A stretch of DNA of 64,000 nucleotides from the NCBI GenBank assembly GCA_024516155.1, contig JAJJXM010000016.1, positions 248,001 to 312,000 of the forward strand. Reading direction: 5' to 3'. The translations under genes were made by a program, and so were the position numbers. The notes below the pieces were generated by a model. It saw only the letters and a program-made list of their open reading frames with translations, was not told where the DNA came from and made no database searches. Source of the stretch: Pyronema omphalodes. Its lineage: Eukaryota; Ascomycota; Pezizomycetes; Pezizales; Pyronemataceae. Position 1 is the first letter of the stretch. Each line of letters opens with the position of its first letter. Positions 53,860 through 64,000 of the stretch are shown here, in pieces.

Positions 53860-54890
53860 GCCTATGGCAATGGGATTTAAGGTGTGGATCTTCAACGTCG
53901 AGCTGGTGCTCGAGGACTGAGAACGGTGATTTGTGGATGTCAGCAAAGAAAGAAATAATAAGTGGCATATAATTCATTATTATCATGTACTCTACCGTGG
54001 CCCGCTAGACGTCGTACTCATACAATCATACTGAAGAAATCGTTCCCAGTTTTTCTTACAGCTATAGCCGACGTGGAGCTACCGTATTACAAAACTCGAC
54101 TTTATACTACTACCCACTGTATCTCTTAGAGATTTCAGCTGTACTCTCATCTGTGTTCACTTTATTTCAACCACAATACAATCAAACTTCGGACGGAATC
54201 CTCATCATAATGCCTTTCATGAAATCCGACACTACGAGTGACGAAAGGCAATGGTCGGTTGGTTAAGGACTCAACTTAAGCTTTGTACCATCAATATTCT
54301 TAGCCTTCTACGGTATCTAGGGCCTGTAGACGGGAAGTCTGTCACGGCCAGAATATCTAGAGTTGCTTTGATTTCTTATTTATCACTCGCAGGAACACAT
54401 CTTATCACTCGAATTGATTATATTTTTGTGATGCATGCAACGTACTTCCTTATTATACTTTTCGCGGCGATAATGCTGGTACATTTATCGCGCACTTTTG
54501 AAATTGAGATTTTGTGTGGCTTGTGACTGGATAAACGTACTACCTTTTTATTTGTCCTCCGGATTCCTAAGTATCCATCTCGTATCCCTATCACCTTCTT
54601 CATCCCATACATCCTCTTCCCCAAGGTCCAGGCTTTATATATACCGCTAATTCCGGAATTGAACACACTGTATGTACACTACATGTGCTGTTTGTATGTT
54701 TTTAGAAGTTTCAGATTCTCGAATTTCCGAAATTCCAAACATCACGAGTGATATTCCATGTCCGCCACTCAACCCTTCACAGATCTTTGATTCATCCTCA
54801 ATTTCCACCCGCATTAATTTCTCAATTACCAAGATTATATACGGCTTCAATTTTTTATAGTTTAAATTTTAGGATATCAATAATCAAATA
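53860..54890. other. intergenic stretch, no gene supported
   Basis: Includes the cutinase 3' flank (AT-rich from about 53950). The frame 54251-54526 (91 codons, hydrophobic, ISLALISYLSL-like) is isolated and I could not support it. Confidence 0.5.
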
Positions 54891-57350
54891 ATTGCCATAA
54901 CACGAGTGATGACCAATGATCTCATCCAAAATTGGTACATGTGGTACAGTGCAATGTACACTGAAAGATCCTGGCCACTCTGCTAAACATTTGTGTCTTT
55001 TCCCAAAAGAAACTGGATTTTGATCGCCTTGTCTATCACAAGTTTAGTATCACGCAGCAGAGACTAAGAATTCACTAAATTATCCGATATATGCTTGCAG
55101 CTTAGCAAACCACCAGTCTGTTTGATAATCCGCCCTTCAAATTGTCCAAACTCAAGATTCATCAGCATATTTTGCGATATACAACTATTATTGTTAGCTT
55201 GAAAACATTCGTAACGCTTAAAAAAGTCTAAGGCGCAAATCATGAATGTACACTTTCTGTAGCTTTGTGATAAAAATGTTCATCTTAATTTGTGCATCAG
55301 AAAATATATGCGTCATCTGCAGATCGGAAAATCATGCACTTTACTCAAAACAAAATACATAAACGCTATGGGGGTTATAGTTTATGCGGTCGTTGATGCA
55401 CACTAGCTCACTTAGCTAGCTAAATGCCGCACTTCGGCCCTTTCGCCTGGGTTTCCGCATATAGCAGAAAGTATCAAAGAATATCCTGTCAAAGAACATC
55501 ACTGGGGTATCCAGCAATATCTCATCATATCGTATGCCTCACACCCCGGTATCATGGAAATCCCAATCAACCCTGTCCCCAAATAATCACCAATATCAAG
55601 TTAGGTATCAATAATACAATGCCAAATACTGTACATAAAAAGTCATATGTAGATATGAACGTTACACGTAACGTTTCCATAAGTCTTTATTCTTCACCCT
55701 TCAAAACTACAAAACAACCATGCTGAAAATGCCAGCTAATTCTCCCACCAGCGGAAAGCATCTGGTAACGGCCAGCCACCATCCCAAAAGGCCAGGTTGG
55801 GCATATCCCTGGCCCTGGGTTTTCTCAGAAAACGAAAGTGCAGAATTTACAGCGCCGAGCCTTGTCGTCGCGTGTATCATCTTCCGAAACAATGCGTACT
55901 TATTGAAAAGGTAACCGGAGGTCCCGGAATCTTTCTTCCGAGCGGAGTTTCTTGAGTTTCGCCGATGCTACCCCTTGAGATCCGATGAACTAGCCAGGTA
56001 ATGATGAGCCTAAAAGCCTAAAAGCCCCATAAATAACCAGCGTTAGATCCTACTCTGCTCTATACGATCCGTCGTTAACGAGCAAGCCAATGTCTCGGGC
56101 CTCAGCCGAGCTTAAATTAGTGGCTGAATTTGGTATGAATCGGTGGCTAGCTTGAGGAATACAGAAGTTTGGCCATGTACGGTGTATTATGAGTAGTCAT
56201 CGGTCCCCGGGGGGCTTGTTACCGTTTCCTTGGGTTGCCCTCTAAACTGTATTGTTTCCGGAGTATTTTGTTTTTGAGGAAAGGTGATTACTGGGAGCGG
56301 ACAAGATCAGGAATTACTGGGACGAAAGCGAGAGAAAGATGGAGGAACTGTCTTCAATGTGATCAATAGAGAACTGAAACAATAAAGACGTCTCCGACAC
56401 ATACGATGTGCGCTAAGTCAACATCCACCTCCACTAGCAGTCACAACACAGAGCAGGGCCTGATTATCAACAACAGTAACACAGCTCAAGAGGTACAATG
56501 CAACCATTCGCCTTGTTTTCCATGAAGTGAAGTTTCCTGGTTCTTGGGTTTGACGTAAGTAGTATAGGAACATAATTCAAGACCGGAAGCTTAGATTACT
56601 CTAAATCCAATCAGTTAGAGTAATACACCAATCCGACGCAGGGTTTCCATGCATGTTAACCGATATTATCACTGTCCGTCACAGATTGGAGTGAACCCGA
56701 TATTTTGAATCATTCAGATATTACGGCAGCATGACATACATACATACATACATACATACATACATACATACATACATACATACATACATACATACATACA
56801 TACATACATACATACATACATACATACATACATACATACATACATACATACATACATACATACATACATACATAATCTCCCAAATTCTGTAAATCACCCA
56901 CAGGTTTCTGATGCTTTTTTGGAATGGTGGGGTAAGTCAATCAAACAGTAACTTTGGAATTTCAAGCTCGTGCATGTGCAATCAAGTCTGTATTTACTCG
57001 AGTCTCGTGTATCCCAAACCATAGATCCATGGATCTGGGACCGTATCTAAGATCTGATCTACGTACATAACATTCTAGAGGCTAGTTACGTATTTAATAA
57101 TAACGTGGCACCATTTTCTGTATCTAACCCTGGTTCACAGCCTACCCCTACCTACTCCAGGCCAGAAGGCCCATTCCTTCTCGGTAATATTTCCCTAGCT
57201 GGAGAACTTTTGAGATCTGTGAAACGGTTACCGATTCTTGGGACATGGTATGTTTTTTTTTATTACTTGGTAAATAAGTGCAGATCGAAATCTAGTTGGT
57301 ACCAGCTAGCTAGCTAGTGAAGCTAGGCTTTTCCGGTGGTTTCAAGGCTC
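54890..57350 (+). repeat. first unit of a ~3.1-kb diverged tandem duplication
   Basis: Anchors shared with 57880-60440: CTGCAGATCGG near 55318 (again 58236), TATCAAAGAATATC near 55473 (again 58420), AACGAGCAAGCCAATGTCTC at 56077 (again 59334), AAGTTTCCTGGTTCTTGGG near 56530 (again 59629), GGTTTTCCGGTGGTT-like near 57329 (again 60417). Offsets are 2.9-3.26 kb. No conserved reading frame. Confidence 0.7.
56734..56874 (+). repeat. (ACAT)n microsatellite, about 35 units
   Basis: 141 bp of perfect tetranucleotide. The matching place in the second unit (about 59840-59860) has only a short AATATACAAACATA. Confidence 0.95.
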
Positions 57351-57879
57351 TGCCATGAAAAGAAATGCCGATTGGATTCCATCTGGTCGTTGAACTATAG
57401 AAATAAAGAGAACATTATTCTAGTTTGTAGGTAATGGTTCTGGAAAGGACTTGTGATACATACTCTGCCATCAACTATTGAAAACGATGTCGAAATCGAT
57501 ATTAATATCAACGTTAACCGCTGGTATGATGTCTCAATTCAAAACATTGGACAACCACCCCGGTGATTGCATTACATCGAACTAAAATTGATGTAACTAA
57601 GAAGAATGTTTTCCTTATTTTCCAAATATTATAATTTCCAAATATCCCAATTTCTAACTTTGTAGCAAGTAATACTTGAAACCGTATGTTCTATTTTCCA
57701 CAGGTCTCGTAGTAATTCCACTTGATCCGATCCTACAAGAAGAAAATACAAATCACTATTTTATTTTCGCTCCAATTATTATTATTTATTCTCCGTGTTT
57801 TCAACTTCCAGGATATCGATAACCAAGCCACTCGCTCGAATCGAGTGACAATAAATGAACCCATAAGATCGTCACGAAT

Positions 57880-60440
57880 TATCTCAAAGCAAACACCTCC
57901 ACATATTATCGACAACGAGATCACGTTGAGTCAACACCTACCTAACCAAATACGAGTCTATATTAATTTTGCAGAATCTTCGAAATTACCACCATTTCTG
58001 AAGCATGTCAAACAAACAAGCCAAGCAGTTTGATCAATCCTGCCTCTGAATCATACAAACTTCAGATTCATCAGTCCATTTACGATTTCCAAACATTATT
58101 ATCATCCTACAAACATCCGTAATCCCCAGGAGAAACTCTAAGGTGCAAATGATGAATATACACTTCTTCCTAGCTTCATGATCAACTTTCATCATTTTAA
58201 TCTTCCTCAGAAAATGTATGTTGCATCTGGATTCTGCAGATCGGCGGATCGACGGATCATGCACTTTTATCTAACCCGGTTATATAAATGATGAACCTGG
58301 GGGGCGCCAAGGGTATCGATTATGCAGCGTATAGTAACTACATACATAGGTATGTAGCTAATCCATATTGCGCTAACTTCCCTTCCGCTTGCATTAGGTA
58401 TTTGCTTGTAGTAGACATTATCAAAGAATATCTTGTCAAAGAATATGGTGCATCAAAGAGAACTATATGGTTTATCAAAGAGTTATCTATGTATCTACCT
58501 ATCTATCAATACCTCGCAAGTTGGCATTCATCTGTGCTAAGAAAAGCTTAACTATCCCCTATTTTTAAATAATTACAAACCTCAAGTTAGGTATCGGTAT
58601 CAGTATCAGTATCCACGATGTCGATAATGCCATTGTAGGTACATACAAGTTACAACAAACATACGTCATATATATCTACAATAACATAGCAGAGTATTTC
58701 CAACACCCTCATTTCACTTCCGAGTCTCCAGAACATAAAAACAAACATCCGAGACAATTATCTCGTCCGCGGAGAAGATCTGGTATAAGCATATCACATC
58801 CAGCCACAGTTCCAAAAACCCCCTAACTGTATTATGCCCAGTCCAGGAATTTTCCACAAAAGCAAAAGTGCATAATTCATAACGACAAGAACTGACATCC
58901 GAGAGAAACGGGAACCCGAAATAAAATAATTATTCCACCGGCAGGAAGGATCCAGTTACTTCCATCTATTATTCCGAAAAAAAAGAAAAAAAAAAAAGAA
59001 AGAAAACCAACCGAAACAAAGAAAAAGTGCATAACCCACAGCGCCGCCGGATCTCATCAGCACGTGCGCTATGCATGTCCCGGAATAATGCATATACACC
59101 TATGCATATAAAAGGTAACCCGGGCCCGTTCCGGAATTTTCTTCCGGGTATGTAGTGGAGCTTATGGAGTTTCTCCGATTGCATGATGTATCGGGCTTAG
59201 GAGCTGGTGGATGAAATATGTTATAATAAGCCTCTGTTAAGAAACAAAAAAGCCTCACAACTAACCGATATTAGGGGTAGATCCTACTTTACATACTAGC
59301 TACATATACACAATCCATCTTTTAACGAGCAAGCCAATGTCTCGGGTCTCTGCAGAGCTTATTTAGTGGCGGGATGTGGTTTGAATCATTGGTTGACTTG
59401 AGGATTACAGCACGCACTGGCACTGCGGTCATGTATGGTGTATTGTTGGTAGTTAGCGGTTTCCAAGGGGGCTTGTTACCGTTTCCTTGGGTTACCAGGT
59501 CTCTAGACTGGATGGATGGTTTTCGGAATGTTTTTTTGACTACTGTCTAGACTGGATGGATGGTTTTCGGAGTGTTTTTTTTTTTTTTTTTTTTTTTTTT
59601 TGCACCATTCGCCTTATTTTCCATCAAGTAGAGTTTCCTGGTTCTTGGGTTTGGCGTAAGTAGAACAGAAACATAATTCAAGACCGGAAGCTTGGATTAC
59701 ATACTCTAGACTACACCTGTAATACACCAACCCCACACAAGGTTTCAATGCATATTAACCGATATTATCACTTTCCATCAGAGATTGAAGGTAACCCGAT
59801 ATTTTGGATCACCAGCTAGTTAGGTATCACAGCATTAAAATATACAAACATAATCTCATATCGAATAATTTTCAACAATAAGGGTATTTGTATAATCAGA
59901 ACTTTGGAAGTTCAAGTTAGTGTAGGTACAGCTAAGGATGTATATACTTGAGTCCCGGGTATACCTAATCATGGATCTGAAACCGAATCTAAGATCGGAT
60001 CTACAGGTATTCAATATAGCTACGTACCTACCTATGCCCTGATACCGTAGCACCAGTTCCCAGTTCCCAGTCTTAAATCCCCACTCCAGTATACATCACA
60101 ACCCAATCCCGTGCTACCCCTTCTAGCCCAGCCCAAGAAACCCTATCTATACTTACATTAGCACAACAAAGTCTCGGTAAAACTTCCCAGCCAGCATGAA
60201 TTCCCAAGATCTTGGGAACAATGTTTCCAATTTTCCGATTTTTTGGGATTGGATACTTGATACTTGATACTTAGTGCTTGGTAGTTGGTAGTTGGTAGTT
60301 GGTAGTTGGTAAATAACTGCCCCGTCCTTAGAAGTTTGTGGTAAGTAAACAAGTGCAGATCCCAAATCTATTTCATTGGCACTAACTAGATAACTAGTGA
60401 ACCTGGTCTCTATAGGGTTTTCCGGTGGTTGATAAATACC
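57880..60440 (+). repeat. second unit of the ~3.1-kb tandem duplication
   Basis: See the first unit for shared anchors. This unit carries a T run of about 30 (59571-59601) and an A-rich run near 58978-59005 not present in the first. GGTAGTTGGTAGTTGGTAG repeats lie at about 60272-60310. Confidence 0.7.
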
Positions 60441-60700
60441 ATGCTGGATAGAGTCTGGAAAATTGATTGTTAGGTGTGATTAGGGATATAATGGGAGGTA
60501 TAGAGAAGAGAAGAGAAGAGAAGAGGAGTTTAAAAAGATCTTCAATACAGCTGGTGAAAGATGATAGGTGATAGATGGTTAGTGATATATAAGAGGTAAT
60601 GGGTGATAGGTGATAGGTGATTAGTGATAAATCTATAGATCCATAGGTCTGGATATATATAACCCATGACACCATGGCACCAATATCCCAACTCAACTCA

Positions 60701-60995
60701 ACCATACCATACCATACCATACCATACCATACCATACCATACCATACCATACCATACCATACCATACCATACCATACCATACCATACCATACCATACCAT
60801 ACCATACCATACCATACCATACCATACCATACCATACCATACCATACCATACCATACCATACCATACCATACCATACCATACCATACCATACCATACCAT
60901 ACCATACCATACCATACCATACCATACCATACCATACCATACCATACCATACCATACCATACCATACCATACCATACCATACCATACCATACCAT
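60701..60995 (+). repeat. (ACCAT)59 pentanucleotide satellite
   Basis: 295 bp without a single interruption as read. All six frames stay open and give Pro-Tyr-His-Thr-Ile or Tyr-Gly-Met-Val-Trp repeats, which are artefacts. Confidence 0.97.
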
Positions 60996-60999
60996 CCCA

Positions 61000-61207
61000 T
61001 CCCAATCCCCAATCCCCAATCCCCAATCCCCCACCAACCCCCCACCAATCCCCCACCAACCCCCCACCAATCCCCCACCAATCCCCCACCAACCCCCCAC
61101 CAATCCCCCACCAATCCCCCACCAACCCCCCACCAATCCCCCACCAATCCCCCACCAACCCCCCACCAATCCCCCACCAATCCCCCACCAACCCCCCACC
61201 AATCCCC
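61000..61207 (+). repeat. C-rich minisatellite CCCCCACCAAY with 33-bp higher-order unit
   Basis: 11-bp units ending T, T, C alternate to make a 33-bp higher-order repeat, several copies long. A short CCCAATCCCCAAT run bridges it to the ACCAT array. Confidence 0.9.
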
Positions 61208-61993
61208 AATGCTCCAACCACCAATATTCAAAATCCAAACCCTTTCCATCACGCACCAACAAACCTTAAACCACAACATCTCACGCTCCATGCTCCATGC
61301 TCCATGCCATAATTACCATTCCACATTTCAATCACCATATACCTCCCCTTCTCAGCACCAAAACCATTTCCCATAATTCAAATCCAGATGCAAATGTTAC
61401 TCCATATTCAATCTGTAATTCCAGTTGTATGTATGTATGTATGTATGTATGTATAATTTATGCATCATATCCATTTACTACATGCTATTCACCGTGTTGT
61501 ATCTCCATGCATCCATGCATCCATGCCAGCTGATTCCCTTTCCCTAAGCCCTTTCCCTTTACCAATTTCCATGCTACCGATATTTCAAATGATCGTAATA
61601 ATACACGCAACCAAATCCACCCCCCCCCCCCCCCTCCTCCCCCCAACCCTCAAAAACAAAAACAAAAAAAAAAAATCAAAACAAAAAGCAAACAAAAAGC
61701 AATCCCAAAACGCCCATCGCCATCGCCATCCCAAACAAAACAAAACAAAACCAATCAACCAGCTAATAATACAAAAAAAAAAAAAAAAAATCCATCTCAT
61801 CATTCCATTTTAAAAGATAAACATTAGCGCCCATACATACACCTATTTTCTGGGGCTTTTTTTAGTGTTTTTTTCGTTTGCTTTGTGAGGTTTAGTGTTG
61901 TTGTGGTATGTGGTATGTGGTGCTGTCTTTGGCTTCGGCTTCTGCTTCGGCTTCGACTTCAGCTTCGGCTTCAGCTTTGGCTTCGGCTTCGAC
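61208..61993. repeat. low-complexity 3' flank: (GTAT)n, C tract, A tracts
   Basis: (GTAT)n at about 61427-61452, CATGCATC repeats near 61505-61527, 15 C at 61620-61634, A runs near 61665 and 61771-61789, and a CTTCGGCTTCGACTT-like run at 61930-61995 just after the gene's stop. No gene. Confidence 0.8.
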
Positions 61994-63171
61994 TTATGGC
62001 CACACATCTTTAATACCAGCGTATTGTAGAACCTCTTTAATCTCCTCATCATCATAACCATCCAACTTTCCCTGTTCCAACTGAGCAAGTTTCGGGATAG
62101 GTTCATCTTCATTAAGTTGTTCCATGAAGCTTAATAAATGCTTCTCAAAGTCCTCAAACTTGACCTGACTAGCCAAGTGTTCATAATGATCTTGTAAGGG
62201 GATATCAGGTAATACACATAACTATACGACGATTAGCCTGCTGAACTTGAAAAAAAAAATAAGAAATCCAATAATCCAAAACTTACGTATTTCAAACACT
62301 TCATCTTCTCTTCCTCAAACATCCTTGCAACCTCTCCATCATCACCCGCCCAAGTTTCATTTAAACACAACTCATCCCCGGAAATAGTAGCCATCGTATC
62401 CCCCGTTATTTCCACCAAACCAAACGAAAAACATTCATTCAAAGCCTCAATACCAGTAGCACCAGTTCTATAAGCTTCCAGAGCCGCCTGGGCCATAAAA
62501 CCAATAAACAACTCAATGAAAGCTGTACCTATCGCGTCTTCCTGTCCAGAGTATTGTGTAGCCAGTAAAATAAACTCCCATAATGCATCCCGAAGAGTGC
62601 CGCTACCAAACATCGCGTCGGGTGAATGTCCCAAACTTTCGTATAGGTGTTCTAGGTTCTTTTGTGTGACTTCCGGGGAGAAGGGTGTGGATGCTGAGAA
62701 GCTTGATTCTTGGCCTGGAAGAACAGAGGATATACCCCGACGATTTAGCCAGGAGAATGTTCGCTGACGACGGAGATTTGAGTCTGGCTCGAAGTTCTTT
62801 GACAGGATATCGATACGGCGTAGGAAGAGGACTATGAATCGACAAGTTCGTAAACGGAGACCAAGGGAGAAAGAAAACTGGTGGTGAGGATGTAGACGTG
62901 TGAAAGTTTGGAAAAAGCCTAAAGATTGGTTTATTAGCAGTGCACAATAAAGCACCTCAGTCACTCAGGACCAAAACGTACTATGCACAAGGTTCATAGA
63001 AATGTTAGAGTTGCGTGTTGCTTCCGTCAACTCGAGTTTAGCTGGCGGAGGGCTAGAAAGTTGAAGTCGTCTCTCGTTCAGAAGTGAAGTGGTGCAAAAC
63101 CATAGCAGATAATCGAGAATAATCTCATCGACTTCAAGGCGTTCTGATGGTGATTCCATGGCTGATGGCAT
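61994..63171 (-). CDS. three-exon fungal protein of unknown function, 349 aa
   Basis: Exons (minus) 63171-62982, 62918-62287 and 62221-61994. Intron 1 (63 bp) has GTACGT, TGCTAAT and TTTAG; intron 2 (63 bp) has GTAAGT, GGCTAAT and TATAG. The joined frame is open for 350 codons including TAA. The N-terminus MPSAMESPSERLEVDEIILD is followed by a hydrophobic stretch (YLLWFCTTSLL). The middle has helical, partly hydrophobic segments (DALWEFILLATQYSG, AFIELFIGFMAQAALEAYRTG). The C-terminus is acidic (QLNEDEPIPKLAQLEQGKLD, YDDEEIKEVLQYAG). No signal peptide or clear membrane domain. I do not recognise the family. Matching splice signals and preserved frame make it a real gene. M5 is an alternative start. 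Confidence 0.85.
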
Positions 63172-64000
63172 ATCGGTATGTTATCTCGGATATGTCGCGC
63201 GGTTTTCTCGTGGTTAAGTAGCGCGAGTGGGGTTGCGTTGTTCGTAGTCCGTCGTAAAACCACTGGTGCGTAGAACGTGATTGGTCGATGGGAGTCTTTT
63301 ATAACAGATGACAGACGGGTACTGAACACATGCAAGGAGGACCAATTAACTAGTTAAGGAATGACAGATGTTGTAAGGGTGCTTATAGAGAGGGATGCAC
63401 GTTTGTCGCTTGGAGCCTGATGGTATAGATATAGTTGTTTTGAGTGATCACGGAGGTGGTAGTGGTAGTGGTAGTGGTGGTGGGAAAGTGTGGGAGTTAT
63501 TTGTGATCTCTTGATCAATCGATAGCGCGTCCCCCTTCACACACCCCCCCACGTGCATGCTGTCTTCTTTTTTCTCCTACTCGCCTAACCCTGCTCCCGC
63601 TCCCCTGTGTCTATCAGGGATTCCCCTGAACAGCTCTTTCTCATCGTCATGGCCGAGTGTTTGTTGTATCTATTTGCACAACCAGCGCAAGCAGACAAGC
63701 ATAATCAGACAACCCAAGACACAAAAAAAAACCAACGTTCTGCGGACGCCCGTGTGGCAAGCAGAGAGAGTACAGAATGCGAAACCTGTGTACTTTTTTT
63801 TTTCCGCACTTTTATGGCTAAATACACCACACCGCAAGACGGTCACAGGGGAAGAATCAAAATCAGCCAAAAAGCATCGGCTTCAATTGCTACCACGGAT
63901 ATCCTGGCCTTCCTCCAACGGTAGACGCCGTAGCGTGCCCGTGGGATGAATTCGTCTGATTCCTAGACGTCATCGATCTAGACTATTCGCTTGAGGGAGT
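63172..64000. other. upstream region of the minus-strand gene and right edge
   Basis: Holds the promoter of the 63.2-kb gene. A GGTAGT run lies at about 63446-63485, a C-rich CACACACCCCCCCACGTG at about 63538-63555, and A and T tracts near 63723 and 63790. Frames at 63557-63949 overlap each other and show no protein-like pattern I trust. Confidence 0.5.

Noticed and set aside
54251..54526. 91-codon hydrophobic frame downstream of the cutinase
   Set aside because: No homology recalled, no signal for transcription or splicing, and similar frames are expected by chance in AT-rich DNA.
56734..56874. Short regular repeats examined as a possible CRISPR array
   Set aside because: Simple tetranucleotide repeat without spacers, in a eukaryotic genome.
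60394..61376. Several overlapping long frames rich in PYHTI, WYGMV or NPPP repeats
   Set aside because: They are translations of the (ACCAT)n and C-rich repeats, open in all frames, with no start or splice logic.

Overview
The window looks like nuclear DNA of a filamentous ascomycete (Pezizomycotina). The evidence is short GT-AG introns with CTAAC/GCTAAT-type branch points, a secreted cutinase, Tad-like LINE sequence and chromodomain-bearing Gypsy retrotransposons. I cannot fix the genus. Only three protein genes are well supported outside mobile elements, so the region is gene-poor and repeat-rich.

Layout. 1-15 kb: mostly non-coding repeat land. It holds a possible terminal exon at the left edge, a GC-rich hairpin island (540-700), a degenerate head-to-tail array of ~1.2 kb units (about 1.5-5.9 kb), a second block present twice about 3.3 kb apart (5.9-7.4 and 9.1-10.9 kb), and a GA-rich minisatellite. 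15.66-19.23 kb: a large conserved-looking fungal gene of unknown function with two or three exons and four copies of a short LADFFRxTGPP-like motif. 20.6-21.1 kb: weak signs of a small spliced gene or gene remnant.

22.2-52.0 kb: a nest of retroelements. A Tad-like LINE (minus strand) has been split by two Gypsy/chromovirus insertions. Family 1 (22993-30389) has 1140-bp LTRs that look identical, TSD GTCGA, and intact gag and pol. Family 2 copy a (31944-38355) has 531-bp LTRs, TSD CATAA, and a broken pol. Next come a truncated inverted family 1 copy (39338-41563) and family 2 copy b (41819-50258). Copy b carries an ORF1-only LINE derivative in pol (13-bp TSD) and a ~200-bp terminal-inverted-repeat element in gag. 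A second ORF1-only LINE derivative follows (50259-52036). Both Gypsy families share two details: a G GGA AAA slippery heptamer just before the gag stop, and a primer-binding site complementary to sequence inside their own LTR, downstream of a TATA-like box. The second suggests Tf1/sushi-type self-priming.

52.9-53.9 kb: a three-exon secreted cutinase (CE5) gene. 54.9-60.4 kb: an old ~3.1 kb tandem duplication without coding content, with microsatellite growth in single copies. 60.7-61.2 kb: a perfect (ACCAT)59 array joined to a C-rich minisatellite. 61.99-63.17 kb, minus: a three-exon gene of unknown function. The right end (63.2-64 kb) shows no gene I can support.
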